From contig NC_084802.1 in NCBI RefSeq assembly GCF_963169125.1, positions 36,044,607 to 36,108,606 on the forward strand: a stretch of 64,000 nucleotides of DNA. The letters are read 5' to 3'. The notes under the pieces are model-generated. The model had not been told where the DNA came from. It saw only the letters and a program-made list of their open reading frames with translations, and did not search any database. How positions within the stretch are numbered: position 1 is the first letter of the stretch; each line of letters begins with the position of its first letter. Positions 23,699 to 34,702 of the stretch are shown here, in pieces. The stretch comes from Humulus lupulus (taxonomy: Eukaryota > Streptophyta > Magnoliopsida > Rosales > Cannabaceae). The position numbers and the translations under genes were made by a program.

Positions 23699-24603
23699 TG
23701 TTACAGAAATGTTTAAACAGATTATCACCAGGAGATAAAAAAGAGCATAAAGTAAAGAACACATGAAATTATACGTGGTATCAGCAATCTTTGCAGATTG
23801 CTACTAATCCACAGGGCCACGCCCAGAGAATGAAATTTATTAGAAGAATATCTAAACGATTACAAAACCAAATTGACTTATACAAATAAAGACTCCCTCT
23901 TGAATTTGTCGCAACTGTTGTAATCTAAACTCCTAATCAAATTTCGGAAGTGCTAAGATCTTGAACTCCCTTCAAATCATAACACTTGCACTTTTCCTCC
24001 CGAAAAGTGGCTCACGAACAAGACTTCTCCCGAAACTTGATGAACAATGTCCAAGTGTGTTCTACCTGCACAATTAGCACAAAGAAAATAATACAAAAGT
24101 ACACTGTAATAAACCACTAAGAACTTGTTGGACTCAAGTTCTTCACATAATAAAAAAGTCTCTCTAAAACTTGAAAATATTTGGAAAATAATACACCAAG
24201 AGAGATGATCAAAAACCAACGACCTAAGGATGATTATATACCCTTTAGAATCCCTTTAGGTCATGGAAAACAAATGAGAAACCAATCAGCCAATAAATGG
24301 AAAATCTTCCCAAAAAAGAAAGTCAGAATCTGTTCAAACAGACTGGCAATCCGTTCAAACAGATTCATTGAACCTGGACAGTTTTTAAACCTATTTTCCC
24401 TAAATAAATAAGGAAACAATATATACATTATCTCTGCAAGTTGTACACGGTTTCTGGACAACCAAATCAAATCAAGAATTAAAATAAATACCAATAATTT
24501 CCATATAAACAAAATTCAAGAAAATATATTCTTTTATAGGAAATTATATATTTATTTTATTAACATATATAGAATAATCTGATTAGAAAATATTTCACAA
24601 CAA
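23699..24603 (-). repeat. LTR-like remnant (probable solo LTR)
   Basis: Possible ends TGTTACAG at 23699 and TTTCACAACA at 24603. The interior has features common in plant LTRs read in reverse: ACGTGGTATCAGCAATC followed by a short 'CTACTAATCCAC' stretch near 23775-23812. No primer site or coding region adjoins it and I could not find a target duplication, so the exact ends and the solo status are uncertain. Confidence 0.45.
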
Positions 24604-24875
24604 AACAAGAAACTATCAATTTCAAAAATACCACACAATATATTTCGAAAATGCATTCCATAATTAATTTTGTCAATTTTATCAAATATGTCAATAAATG
24701 ATTATATATATATTTCAATCATGTTCATCTTTATTTCATGTTTTAATGCAATTTTCTTAAAAAAAAAAAAATTGGAATTGAAAGAATAACAGGCTCCAAT
24801 TGAATCTATCATAAAATATTTCAATGTTGTTTTGGTTGTATTCATAAATGTAATTATATATATATGGAAGACTTC

Positions 24876-25260
24876 TCAATGGTTACTACCCATAGATGAA
24901 TACTAACAATTATGATGATGCGACAATATAGTGACTTGGTATAGCAAGTCACCAACAGGTAAATATTTTTTTTCTACATTAATTTCAAATTTAGTTTTTT
25001 TTGCCATAATTAATGTTGTTTCCAACCAATGAGAGACACTAGCTATATTTAGAAATTGACATGCATTTGAAAAATGAAAATTTTACAATATTATATTTTC
25101 ATAATAAATACACTTTTTTCATTAGGTAACCCTTCCAAAACTTTGAAAAAATCAAAATTTATTTTTAGAAATATTAATTAACAACTATAAATATGAGTCA
25201 TTGATCTTAACCCAATGATTAATATTAAAGTAACTATCCATGGGTAGTAACCATTAAGAG
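24876..25260. mobile_element. MITE-like element with terminal inverted repeats
   Basis: About 385 bp with inverted ends: CTCAATGGTTACTACCCAT at 24876 and, reversed, ATGGGTAGTAACCATTAAGAG at 25240-25260. It contains no coding frame. Target duplications are unclear because AT microsatellites flank both ends. The superfamily is not identified. Confidence 0.6.
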
Positions 25261-25440
25261 TGCACACACACATATATATATATATATGTGTGTGTTCACT
25301 CTTAATGGTGATTGAGTTTTTTCCCCATGGATGGGTTGTCAATTAATAGCTATTGGATTAAGATCCAATGGTCCACATTTAAGATGTTAATTAATGCTGT
25401 CTTTGACTTTTTCAAACTTGGTAATGGGCTACCTGCTGAC
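25120..25440. repeat. Inverted repeat with arms of about 140 bp around an AT/CA microsatellite
   Basis: The right end of the MITE (25120-25258) matches 25300-25440 in reverse, imperfectly but along its length (CTCTTAATGG, CCATGGAT, GGTTAAGATC / GGATTAAGATC, GTTAATTAAT, GACTTTTTCAAA). The centre (25251-25308) is a near-perfect palindrome with CACACACATATATA arms. It may be two related elements head to head. Confidence 0.65.
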
Positions 25441-25680
25441 ATGGCGGTCACCTTTTAATTTAATTAAATAATTAAAAAAATCATTATTTAAGATTCATTC
25501 CAAGATTCCATATCCCCATTCCTTCTCCATTCCTTTCATTCATTGTTCATTCCATGTTCTTTCCAGATTCATTCCTTATGCATTAATGACTCATATCTTC
25601 CCAACTACAATTAGTTGGCTAATTAATATAGCATATTTCAAATTTTATATATATTATATATATTTTTATACAAAATTTAC
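25441..25680. other. Non-coding stretch before the Ulp1 fragment
   Basis: AT-rich, with a repeated CATTCCTT/CATTCATT motif near 25500-25570 and no coding frame. Confidence 0.5.
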
Positions 25681-26360
25681 TCATCTTAAAAAACTTGTTT
25701 ATTGAAGAAGCTCTCATTTTTTAAAGTGTTTTCAAGTAAGTTTTCTATGTCATTTTCGAAAATCACTAGTAGATTTTCTATTTTTTTCAAAAAAAAATCC
25801 ATCTTTTTTTTTGTTATGTAGTATTTGAAATTCACATAGATGAGTAAATCTTATTTCTCTTGAAAAACTTGTTTAGTGAACACCCACAAGAATTATTTTT
25901 TTGAAAGTGTTTGATGAAAAAACTCTAGATTTTTCATAGTGTTCTTTGTAAGATTTTCAATCGTTTTTGTGCTTTCTTTATTTTTACAAACAAATTATCA
26001 TCTATTTCTCCAATTTCATATTTCGAAATTCACTACTAGATATTTTTTTTTTAAAAAAAATATCAACTTAGTTTTATTTGTCATGTAGAATTTGAAATTA
26101 TAAAAAAAAAAAGACTAAATCTTATTTCTCTTGAAAACTTGTTTAGTAAAATCTCACAAGAACAATTTTTAAAAAAAAGGTTTGATGAAAAAGCTCTAGA
26201 TTTTCATAGTGTTTCTTGCGAGATTTTCAATCATTTTTGTGATTTCTTTATTTTTACAAACAATTTATCATCTATTTCACAAATTTCATATTTCGAAATT
26301 CACTACTAGATCTTTTTTTTTTAAAAAAAAAATTCCAACTTAGTTTTATTTGTCATGTAG
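25681..26360 (+). repeat. Roughly 265-bp segment repeated about three times before the Ulp1 exon
   Basis: Three imperfect direct copies contain AACTTGTTTA, CTCTAGATTTT, TTTACAAACAA, ATTTCGAAATTCACTACTAG and a closing TTATTTGTCATGTAG. The copies end near 25821, 26091 and 26360. The last GTAG is the splice acceptor of the first recognisable Ulp1 exon, so the repeated block would be intron sequence carrying three acceptor-like sites. Confidence 0.65.
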
Positions 26361-26930
26361 GATTTGACTTTTCCTATGATACTTAAAGAAAAAAAAGTAG
26401 AAATTTGGGACTCACTTGCCAATGAAAAGAATCCTATATTACAGTCATCTAAGATTGTTGATATTGTAAGTTTTTATTGGTTGAATATATTACTTTTTTA
26501 TAAATTTTAAATTTATAAATTCTGATGTTAGAGTGCAAATGCAGCTACGCAATCTAGATTTGTTCTTGGAGAATCAGATCAAAAGGAAACCTGGTAGTTT
26601 CAACTTTGCTAGTTTTGGTATAGTTCGTGGTAGAAATGTCCCTAGACAACAAAATTTGTACGATTGTGGAGTCTTTGTCATATTATTTATTATGAATAGT
26701 TGTAAGCTCGACTCGCGATCTTTTGTGGTAAGTAGATTTCATACTAAGTTTTTTTTTTTTTAATTTTGTTCTTATCATACTATACTTGAGTTTTTTTTTC
26801 ACTATTGTAGTTCGACTCTAATGAAGAAAGGTGTCACATAGCTTCGTGGATTGCATGCTCAAATTTCAACAAGAATAGAGCAAAATTATTGAAAGATGTT
26901 CGAGAGTTCATTTCAAGCAGAGGAATATAG
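26361..26930 (+). pseudogene. Ulp1-type SUMO protease (C48 family), C-terminal fragment in three exons
   Basis: Ulp1 proteases cut SUMO from proteins. Exon a (26361-26465) reads FPMILKEKKVEIWDSL, matching the region around the catalytic Asp. Exon b (about 26532-26727) reads VPRQQNLYDCGVFVILF, the Gln and catalytic Cys motif (Q..N..DCGVF). Exon c (26811-26930) reads FDSNEERCHIASWIAC to ISSRGI and stop; the b-c join keeps the frame. The a-b join does not, so a base change or a missed exon is likely. No His-containing part is seen upstream. Plant Mutator-like elements often carry such domains, so this may be a transposon-captured copy. Confidence 0.7.
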
Positions 26931-28032
26931 TACTAGGGACAATGATCTTTGCCCTAATTTTGTTATTCTCAATCAAGTTGTGTAAAAGAAAGAAATTTGT
27001 ATTATTATTTATCATCTTTGAGAAATTAGAAGATGATCAATATTTGGGAGAATTTGAATAGTTTATTTCTTAATTAGTTATTTATTAACAAGATTGAAAT
27101 ACAATTTAAATTTTATCATTTTCACAATCAGCGTTAATGTTTATTGGAAGTTTCAAATGGTAGTTGTAGACATTAATATCATATTTATTAAATAAAAACT
27201 ATTATGTAAATGTTAATTTCGAGTTTATTAATTAATATATCAACCAATCAGAATTTTGAGCATAATGTTAGGGAATTGGAATGGATTTATGGAGACATGC
27301 ATTTAATGAAATTAGTTGACATGATCTTAATTGTACACGTTTTTTTATGAGAAATGATTAATAACCCAACAAAACATAAATAGAGCATGATATTAGGGTA
27401 TTGGAATAGATTTATGAATACATGCATTTAATGCAATTAGGTGGAATTTTCTAAATTAATTGCTCACGTTTTTTAAGTGAAATTTTAATAAAATATATTT
27501 TTTTTTTACACAAACTAACTCAACCAAACCTTTTTATCTATAAAAAAATTAAATATATTTCGAAATTGTGTTTTAAATTTAAATTAAAAATCAATGCATA
27601 GTAACTAAACTAGTTAATACCAACCTAACCATTTAGAATTTAATGGTATAATTATGCATAATCAACCTAACCAATAACAAAATTATTGTGTTATTTTTGG
27701 GAATTGAAATATGTTCATTTTATGTTTTGAGAAATGTAACTAATCATAGTTTTGAGCATGGTTTTTGGGATATGGAATAGCCCATCACTTGCTATATTTT
27801 CCATAATTATTACCCATCTTATTTATTAATTTAACCAAAACAATTCAAGTATTGGTTCAAAATGGAATTCAGTTTTTTTTTTAAATGGATATTTTAAATG
27901 TCATAATTTCGAAACTATGTGGTTTTTAATACTATTTATAAATCATTTTATCTTATATACACTGATATCATTTGTAGGCAAACATAAACTTTGTTTTTAG
28001 GTAGAGTTTGAAATCATTTTATATTTTTAAGA
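26931..28032. other. AT-rich spacer with an imperfect direct repeat
   Basis: No gene. A segment of roughly 105-115 bp containing GAGCATAATGTTAGGGAATTGG and ACATGCATTTAATG (about 27258) recurs at about 27378, and a shorter echo (GAGCATGGTTTTTGGGATATGG) occurs near 27755. Confidence 0.5.
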
Positions 28033-28266
28033 ATGTGTCCATTTACTCAATATTATGATGACTTAGGAGAGGAAGAAGTTAAAGAGATTGTGTTGCTTGC
28101 TACACATTTGATTGATCATGTTGGAGTGAGTTTTGGATCCGACAATCGCGAAGCATTATTTGAGAAAATGAAGAAACTATTCGAAGAGGAACAAACAAAA
28201 GTTGATGAGCACTTGAAAAATATGGATGCGCTCTTGAGAATGATGGAAAAGTTGAAGAGAGCGTAA
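28033..28266 (+). CDS. Unrecognised 77-residue protein
   Basis: I do not recognise this gene. The frame starts MCPFTQYYDDLGEEEVKEIV and ends in a Lys/Glu-rich, strongly helical part (EALFEKMKKLFEEEQTKVDEH, then ALLRMMEKLKRA). There is no signal peptide or membrane segment. It faces the minus-strand gene at 28466-29062 tail to tail, 200 bp apart. In size and charge it resembles the cluster genes that start at 30203, but I see no shared motif. An upstream exon is possible. Confidence 0.4.
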   Translation: MCPFTQYYDDLGEEEVKEIVLLATHLIDHVGVSFGSDNREALFEKMKKLFEEEQTKVDEHLKNMDALLRMMEKLKRA

Positions 28267-28465
28267 GGAAATTGTTTGTTTGTCTATCTACTATTGTACT
28301 TTGTAGATTTTTATTTTTATGTTTGATTGAACTAATGAAATTTTACTTTTTATTATATAATGGTTTAATTTACAACACTCATAAGATCCTTGCAAACATA
28401 AAATATAAATAGCTATCATATAATTCTTAGTACAAAAAAAGCTTGATGCATATATATAGAGACAA

Positions 28466-29062
28466 TCATGCATCACAAATTGCACCAATAAGATTATTAA
28501 TAGCATCTTTCAAATCCAAAAGCTTGATGCGAGTTTCAAATTTTAATCCTTTATCAAGACAATCATGCATATCTTTACTTCTTCTACGCAAGTCTTTTGC
28601 TTTCATGAGAATGTTATAGAAACATTTCGAGTTTGGAAAGGTTTTGGTAGAAGAAGGGATATTATCTACCTGGACATCATCGTTTCGTTCAAGCTCCTTA
28701 TAATATTCATTCGAATCTGTACATATTGTTGGTGAACCATTGATATTTTTAATTAATTGGACAACATCTATTTCCCCGTCAGTGTCGCTTGATTCAACAT
28801 CAAAAAAGCCTTCCGAAAACTCCATATCGAGTAATGCTTGAGGCCATTTTCCGAGTACATGAAAATGTTGTTCTTCCTTAACTTGATCGATTGTATTGCT
28901 ACTTTCGCCTTCAACAACAATGTCTTTGTCTGGTTCACGCGAGATAATGTCTTCATATTCAACCTCATTCTCTGCATCTTTGACTTCATAGTTGGATTCA
29001 CTTTTTGTTTCATGATTGCCACTATCTTCATCAACCCTTCTAGGCTCCATAGTAATCTCCAT
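28466..29062 (-). CDS. Unrecognised acidic 198-residue protein
   Basis: I do not recognise it. The first half is very acidic (MEITMEPRRVDEDSGNHETK; further Glu/Asp-rich runs), which suggests a disordered region. A middle stretch reads LGKWPQALLDMEFSEGFFDV, and the C-terminal third is basic and helical (FYNILMKAKDLRRRSKDMHD, RIKLLDLKDAINNLIGAI). No signal peptide or membrane segment. The uninterrupted frame in AT-rich DNA and its amphipathic end support a real gene. It is transcribed away from the nine-gene cluster that begins 1.1 kb further on. Confidence 0.5.
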   Translation of the reverse strand: MEITMEPRRVDEDSGNHETKSESNYEVKDAENEVEYEDIISREPDKDIVVEGESSNTIDQVKEEQHFHVLGKWPQALLDMEFSEGFFDVESSDTDGEIDVVQLIKNINGSPTICTDSNEYYKELERNDDVQVDNIPSSTKTFPNSKCFYNILMKAKDLRRRSKDMHDCLDKGLKFETRIKLLDLKDAINNLIGAICDA

Positions 29063-30202
29063 CTTGGAAATTATACTAATTTTTGTGTTATATTTAAAAT
29101 TTGATGAGAATAATAAAAAGCATTTATGATAGGTGGTTAGGAATATGAATAACTCCCTTTTAAAATGTTATACATAATTATTAAAAAGACACTTGTTCAA
29201 CTTCCAACCATTGTATTTTTCGAAATGGGAAGAATGGGAAGTGAATATGTATATTTTTAATAATTATGTATAATTTTCATTAATTAATTTTAAAAAATAC
29301 AATGGTAAATTGAACAGTTGCTTTTGTTTAATGGGAAGTTGAACAAGTATCTTTTCAAAAACTATGTATACTTTTTATTAAATAATTTTGAAAAAATACA
29401 TTGGTAAATTGGAAGTTGAATATGTATCTTCGTATTAATTATGTATAGCTTTTGTTAAATAATTTCGAAAAAAAATACAGTGGTAAATTGAATTGTTTCT
29501 TTAATGGGAAATTGAACAGGAGTCTTTTCAATAATTATGTACAAATTTTTAAATTAATTTCAAAATAAAAGAAAATTAAATTTGAACAAATGTGTTTGTT
29601 CAATGGGAAGTTGAACAAGTGTATTTTTAATAATTATGTGTAACATTTTTTAAAAAATGAATTAAATAAAAATCGAAATATAAAATAATATTAAATTAAT
29701 ATGGCAAAAATTAATGTAAATTTGTTTAAAATTTATTATGAAATTCGAAATTAATATTTTTTAATTGAAAACTTGTCTTTTGAATAACCCATAGAGTGTA
29801 ATAAATGTATACAAATATTGAATTAATTTTGATTCTACGCCTAGGTTCTTTGAACATAATAAATGTTGTTTAATTATATTTTGAAAATATATAATTATTA
29901 ACTTTTTTAATTGGTGTTGTGAAGATGAATAGGGGTCTTGATAAATTAAACATGTGATGTAACAAATGTGTAGAAATTTGTGAGAATAAATTCATTTTTT
30001 GAAAACACAATTTTTTAAAAATTTATATTGAAAAATTCAAAAAAATAATAGGGAATCTCAATAGGTGTTACTCATATTAATTTGATAAGATACCATCATT
30101 ATTAACTACACTATTGAATGATAAGTTTTAAAATTATTTATAAATAATCTATTACATGTATTAGTATTACATGAAAAACAAGGTTGAGAAAGAGAAGGAA
30201 AA
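29063..30202. repeat. Spacer with a degenerate repeat of about 90-105 bp
   Basis: Between about 29200 and 29660 a phrase like GGGAAGTTGAACAAGTAT plus an AATTATGTATA and a TTTCGAAAAAAATACA phrase recurs about five times (near 29229, 29332, 29411, 29505, 29606). The rest is AT-rich. I see no gene here. Confidence 0.55.
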
Positions 30203-30656
30203 ATGAAAGACATGAACAAAAAGGATAATGGGAAGCAGAAAATGGAAGACCTGAAGAAAAATGGGAAAATGAAGCAAAAGAATGAGGGGTGTACTACAGA
30301 TGATGTATCTCACATGTCGGAGGAACCAAAGTGTTTGGAAACCATTGTTCCAAAAAAAAAAAGATGTCCAACAACTTATAATACAATTCGAAAATAGGAG
30401 GTACGATATAAACACTCGTCTTCTTTGCATTAGTAGTAAAATAAATACCATTCAACAACTCTTGTTGTCAGGAAGCATCTCTACTAATCTTAACTGTGTT
30501 CCGGCCCGTGAGCTCCAAATGCTCCAAACTGAAACCTGTCAAAGGCTCATCCATGCTCTAGAAAAGGAAGATTACTACATGCGGATTGAACTCGTCAAGC
30601 TTGAACGCGATATTACTTTTCAAAAGTGGTGCTTGAAAAATTGGATCAAAGATTGA
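30203..30656 (+). pseudogene. Cluster gene B1 (type B), frame shifted at an A run
   Basis: Function unknown. The N-terminal part (30203 on: KDMNKKDNGKQKMEDLKKNG) is Lys-rich and low in complexity. The C-terminal part (30363-30656) reads TIQQLLLSGSISTNLNCVP and then RLIHALEKEDYYMRIELVKL, the EKED motif shared with type A. The two halves are in different frames, joined at a run of 11 A (30352-30362). B2 has the same arrangement and the same direction of shift, so both halves belong to one gene. Whether it is dead, mis-sequenced or read by slippage cannot be told from sequence. Confidence 0.55.
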
Positions 30657-31262
30657 AGACTGTTGTCTCGTTTTACAATTTTTATTTAAATGATTGTACT
30701 CTCTCTTTTTTTGTTAGATGTATGTTGAATTTAACATATTATTATGAAATAGAAATTTTATTTTTTTAATGGTTATAAATATTGTTATTTTGTAATATGT
30801 ATATTTATTTTTTATCTTTATTTTTCGTTATAAAAAATGTAATAAAAAATTAGTGGGTTTTGTCGAAAGTTTAAAAAGTCATTACTTTTTTTATATAATT
30901 TTTTAATATAAATAATGACAATTTTTCGAAAATATTGTTAAAAAATACTTAATTATACATGTTAATAGAATTAATAAATAAAAAAATAAGAATATGAGTA
31001 GTCAATGACATTTATGGATTTATTTGTATTTATTACAATTAATATTTTTATTTGGTAAACTAATTAATTATAATAATAATAATAATAATAATATTTGTAG
31101 TATTTCAAAAATAGCAAATACTTAGCATAATTGACTCCTTGTATTTCCCATCAGTCATTATTATTCCTCATGTTTTATCTTCTTTATTATTACTTCATTA
31201 TATATATGTGGCTAGAACATATTTTTTTTATCATCATAAAGATTGTTCATCATAGAGAGAAA
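30657..31262 (+). promoter_or_regulatory. Spacer and promoter of gene A1a
   Basis: AT-rich spacer with a (TAA)n microsatellite near 31069-31093. A TATA box TATATATATG at about 31199-31208 lies about 55-60 bp before the ATG at 31263. The leader ends GAGAGAAAATGGAC, much like that of A1b. Confidence 0.6.
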
Positions 31263-31613
31263 ATGGACATAAACAAGATAGAGGAGATCATTCTTACTAG
31301 ATCACTTTCGAAATTCAAAGAAAAATTCTCAAGTGGAGAGTTGTACAGTTTCATGGAAGAGATTAAGATACGCCTCAATAGATCATTTGAAGAAAGAATT
31401 ACAATGAGAAAGGCAATGATGGATCAAGCATTTAGATAATGGAGTGGAGAAAGCCCTAAAGTACGTGAAATTCGACACATTCAGAATGAATTATTCCAAA
31501 AGTTCATCGATGCTTCTGAGCAGGAGTACTTGTATTGGATGACACAAATGTATGATGTTGAACGTGAAATTGTATATCATGAAATGTTGTTGGATGCTTT
31601 CAAGAACATTTAG
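31263..31613 (+). pseudogene. Cluster gene A1a (type A) with one internal stop
   Basis: Function unknown. It starts MDINKIEEIILTRSLSKFKE and is closely similar along its whole length to A1b, including IDASEQEYLYW and YDVEREIVYHEMLLDAF. An in-frame TAA at 31437-31439 replaces a Gly codon (A1b has FGEWSGES), after which the frame is open to a TAG at 31611-31613. One base change separates it from an open 116-codon frame, so it died recently or the stop is an allele. Confidence 0.7.
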
Positions 31614-32107
31614 GGATTGTCTATTTTGTCTACAAAAATTAGAGTGTTTGTTCATCTATATTGAATTAAGAATTTTATTCTTGTAAATGGAAATTTGATC
31701 TTTTTTTTAATTATTATTATTGTTAGCAATTTACATATCAATTTTTTTTTCTTGTAGCAATATATTTCAAAAATGAACAAAGCCATTTATCCTATAAAAT
31801 GTATTTCGAAAATGACTAATTTTTTACTAAGATATATTTCGAAAATGATATATTTTAAAAAAATCCTTAGTGTAAATTTAAAGTAAATATTTTTTATAAA
31901 TATTATTAATTATTCCAGAGTAGTTGACTCCTCGTCTTGCTCATCACTCATTATTATTCCCGGTGTCTTCTCTTACTTATTAATTATCTGTGTAGAAAAA
32001 CAATGTTGAATACAAACTCTTTATATATATATATGTGTGACTAGGCAACCCTAGTTCATCATCATCACTAAGGTTGTCCATTTAGGTACCAAAAAAATAG
32101 AAAGAAA
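31614..32107 (+). promoter_or_regulatory. Spacer and promoter of gene A1b
   Basis: AT-rich. The last 180 bp echo the DNA before A1a (TTGACTCCT, CATCA.TCATTATTATTCC, TATATATATG, TTCATCATCATCA), with a TATA box at about 32022-32033. The upstream DNA was therefore duplicated together with the gene. Confidence 0.6.
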
Positions 32108-32458
32108 ATGGACAACAAGATGATAGAGGAAATAATTCTTACTAGATCACTTTCGAAATGCAAAGAAAAATACTTAAGTGGAGAGTTGTACAATTTCGTG
32201 GAACAAATTAAGTTGCGCCTCATGAGATCATTCGAAGAAAGAAGTATAGTGAGAACCGTCTTCATCGATCAAGTATTTGGAGAATGGAGTGGAGAAAGCA
32301 CTAAAGTATGCAAGATTAGAGAAATTCAGAATGAATTAGGACAAATGTTCATCGATGCTTCTGAGAAGGAGGACTTGTATTGGAGGCGTCTAATGTATGA
32401 TGTTGAACGCGAAATAGTATATCATGAAACTTTGTTGAACTCTTTCATGAATATGTAG
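32108..32458 (+). CDS. Cluster gene A1b (type A), intact 116-residue protein
   Basis: I do not recognise the family. The protein is charged and predicted helical throughout, with no signal peptide, membrane span or Cys pattern. It starts MDNKMIEEIILTRSLSKCKE. A conserved type A core includes SLSKCKE, SFEERSIVR and, near the end, FIDASEKEDLYWRRLMYDVE, followed by YHETLL. The start follows a TATA box by about 75-85 bp and the ATG context AAAATGGAC is good. Paralogues are A1a next door and A2 at 42719. Conservation of these motifs between copies that differ at many other sites argues for selection on the protein. Confidence 0.75.
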   Translation: MDNKMIEEIILTRSLSKCKEKYLSGELYNFVEQIKLRLMRSFEERSIVRTVFIDQVFGEWSGESTKVCKIREIQNELGQMFIDASEKEDLYWRRLMYDVEREIVYHETLLNSFMNM

Positions 32459-33459
32459 GAATATTCATACTTTGTTTTAAAATATTATATAATGATTTAT
32501 CGGTTATGAATTGAAAGTTAATTTTTATGGTTATTTTTTATAATTAAAACTTTGCAAGTTCATTTAAAAATAATAAAATTTGATATTATTTTACTATAAA
32601 AATTAAATTAAATTAATACTGAAAAATATATTTAATTGTCCAATTAATTTTTATTTTTTTATATTTTAATTATTATGCATGATTTAAGTATAGTGGTGAT
32701 AATAAAATTTGCATTTAATATTGATTTTTCTTTTTAAAAAACTGAAAAAATCATGTTGTTTATTATTATTTCAATACATATTGATGATAAAATCAAATCT
32801 TTCTACTCCCCATATTTATCCCACTTTCCCAAAAAAATATAAATATAAATGTATTATTTTATTGGGAAGATGAATATGTATCTTTCAAATGAATAAGTCT
32901 TTCTGATTAAACATGCAATGTTTTGTTATATAAATATTGAAATCTAGGTTTTATGTATAGGTTCGAAAATATGTATAGGTTCCCAAAAAAATATAAATGT
33001 TATTATCTAAATCCTATTAATTTTTATCATGTTTAAATATAATATAATATTTTTTGAAAATATAAATAGGGTATTTCGAAAATATGTATAGGTTCCCAAA
33101 AAAATATAAATGTATATTTTAAAAATAAAGTTTAAAATAATAATAATTATAATTAAATGTGAAATCTAGGTTTTATGTACATGCATGAAGGTTTAGAGTT
33201 GAAAAAAAAATTATATATATAATAATAGTTATTAATGTGGCCGAAATTTTGTTGTCTCTCCAACAACATTAATGGCTGAATATTTTTTTTCTAATTATAT
33301 AATATTTAAATCAATGAAGTTGAAGAGTTGCAATTGTTAATAAATTAATATTATTTTTTTAATTATTTAAGAACACACTTTATATATTATACACTTCTTC
33401 TTCAAACACAACCTACTTTACTCTCCTTTCACATATTTCTTTGTCTTTCAACATTCCTC
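32459..33459 (+). promoter_or_regulatory. Spacer and promoter of gene C1
   Basis: AT-rich. A phrase with GTATAGGTTCCCAAAAAAATA and AAATGT occurs twice (near 32971 and 33086). A TATA box TTTATATATTA at about 33380 precedes the ATG by 75-80 bp, with a pyrimidine-rich leader in between. Confidence 0.55.
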
Positions 33460-33466
33460 ATGGATA

Positions 33467-33482
33467 ACATGATTCAAGATCT
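33467..33482. repeat. LINE target site duplication, left copy (16 bp)
   Basis: ACATGATTCAAGATCT, identical to 38411-38426. The length is typical for LINE insertion. Confidence 0.92.
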
Positions 33483-34702
33483 AGCAGTAAAAGCAGAAAC
33501 CTCAACAATATTCAAGGCGTGTGATAATTCTCTCTCTCTCTCTCTTCCCGTGGCTCGGAAGAAGAAAGGTTTATCGAAGTCGGTGGTGGTTTCCGATGAG
33601 GTGGTGGAAGACCTCCCTTCGATCCAAGAAGAGGTACCAGTTCTGATTCCTGATGACGAATTTCATGACCCGTGTGATGAGCTGGAGTTGGACCGTGGAG
33701 TAGATTTGAATTATGCTGGAAATGTGAATCGTTCCTCTCCCAATTCAGTGAGTTGGGCTGAGGAGGCTGAGGGATCTGAATATCAGAGGACGACTAAGGA
33801 TGTTTGGAGTAAGTTTAAGTCGAACCAGGTCCTTACCCCTTCTACTCGCTTGAATTATACTGAACCTCTGATAGTGGGTGACCAAATTGTGGCCCGTTTA
33901 GACATGGAGGAGGTGGAGACTGAAGCTTCATTCTGGAAGAATGCTATTGTATGTATTGTGCTGGGAGCTAACCCACCCTTTAGAGTGTTTGAAGGGTTTG
34001 TCAAGAGAATTTGGGGCAACTTAGGTGTTGATAAGATAGTTAGAATGCACTCAGGTTTTACCCTTGTTAACTTCAGGGATGAAGCTACTCGGGATCTGAT
34101 TTTGGAAACAGGAGTTATACATTTTGATAAAAAAACCGGTGGTTCTTCGTCCTTGGACGTCAGATATGGACTCAGTGAGAATGGTCAAGTCGGTGCCGGT
34201 TTGGATTAGGCTGAATGGGTTGGGTCTGCAATACTGGGGAAAAAATAGTCTCAGTGCTATGGTGAGCACTATTGGGAGGCCGGTTATGGTGGATAAAGTG
34301 ACGCAAAATAGATCGATGGTGAAATATGCTAGGATTTTGGTGGATATGGAGATTTCGGATCACCCTCCGAAATCTATTTCTTTTATCAATGAAAGGGATC
34401 AGTTAGTAGAACAGTTGGTGGAGTATGAATGGTTACCCTCTAAGTATGCTGCTTGCTCGAACTTAGGTCATGTTTTGGCGAACTGTAATAAGAATAATGG
34501 TTTGAGTTGGAAGAAGAAACCTACTGTTGAGAATGGAGCTAAATTAGACAAGTTAAAAGGCAATTCAGAGGAGGAGAATCAACAGCCTTCTGGGTCTGTT
34601 AGTCCTGCTACCAGAGCGGGTATGTCCTCAAGTAATGGAGATAAGGAGAGGACCAGGAGTTCAATTGAGTTAAATGATTCTAAGGATAGTAATGTAGTTT
34701 AG
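33483..34702 (+). pseudogene. LINE ORF1 (DUF4283-type RNA-binding protein), frameshifted
   Basis: ORF1 proteins of plant LINEs bind the RNA. The first frame (to 34209) holds an acidic N-terminus and a DUF4283-like domain (ASFWKNAIVCIVLGANPPFR, FEGFVKRIWGNLGVDKI, GFTLVNFRDEATRDLIL). At the A run near 34127-34133 the frame shifts and the domain goes on in the second frame to 34702 (VVLRPWTSD, SVPVWIRLNGLGLQYWG). The zinc knuckle is degenerate: CSNLGHVLANC remains but the first Cys is gone. The first frame is open through the target duplication into the host ATG at 33460. Confidence 0.85.
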
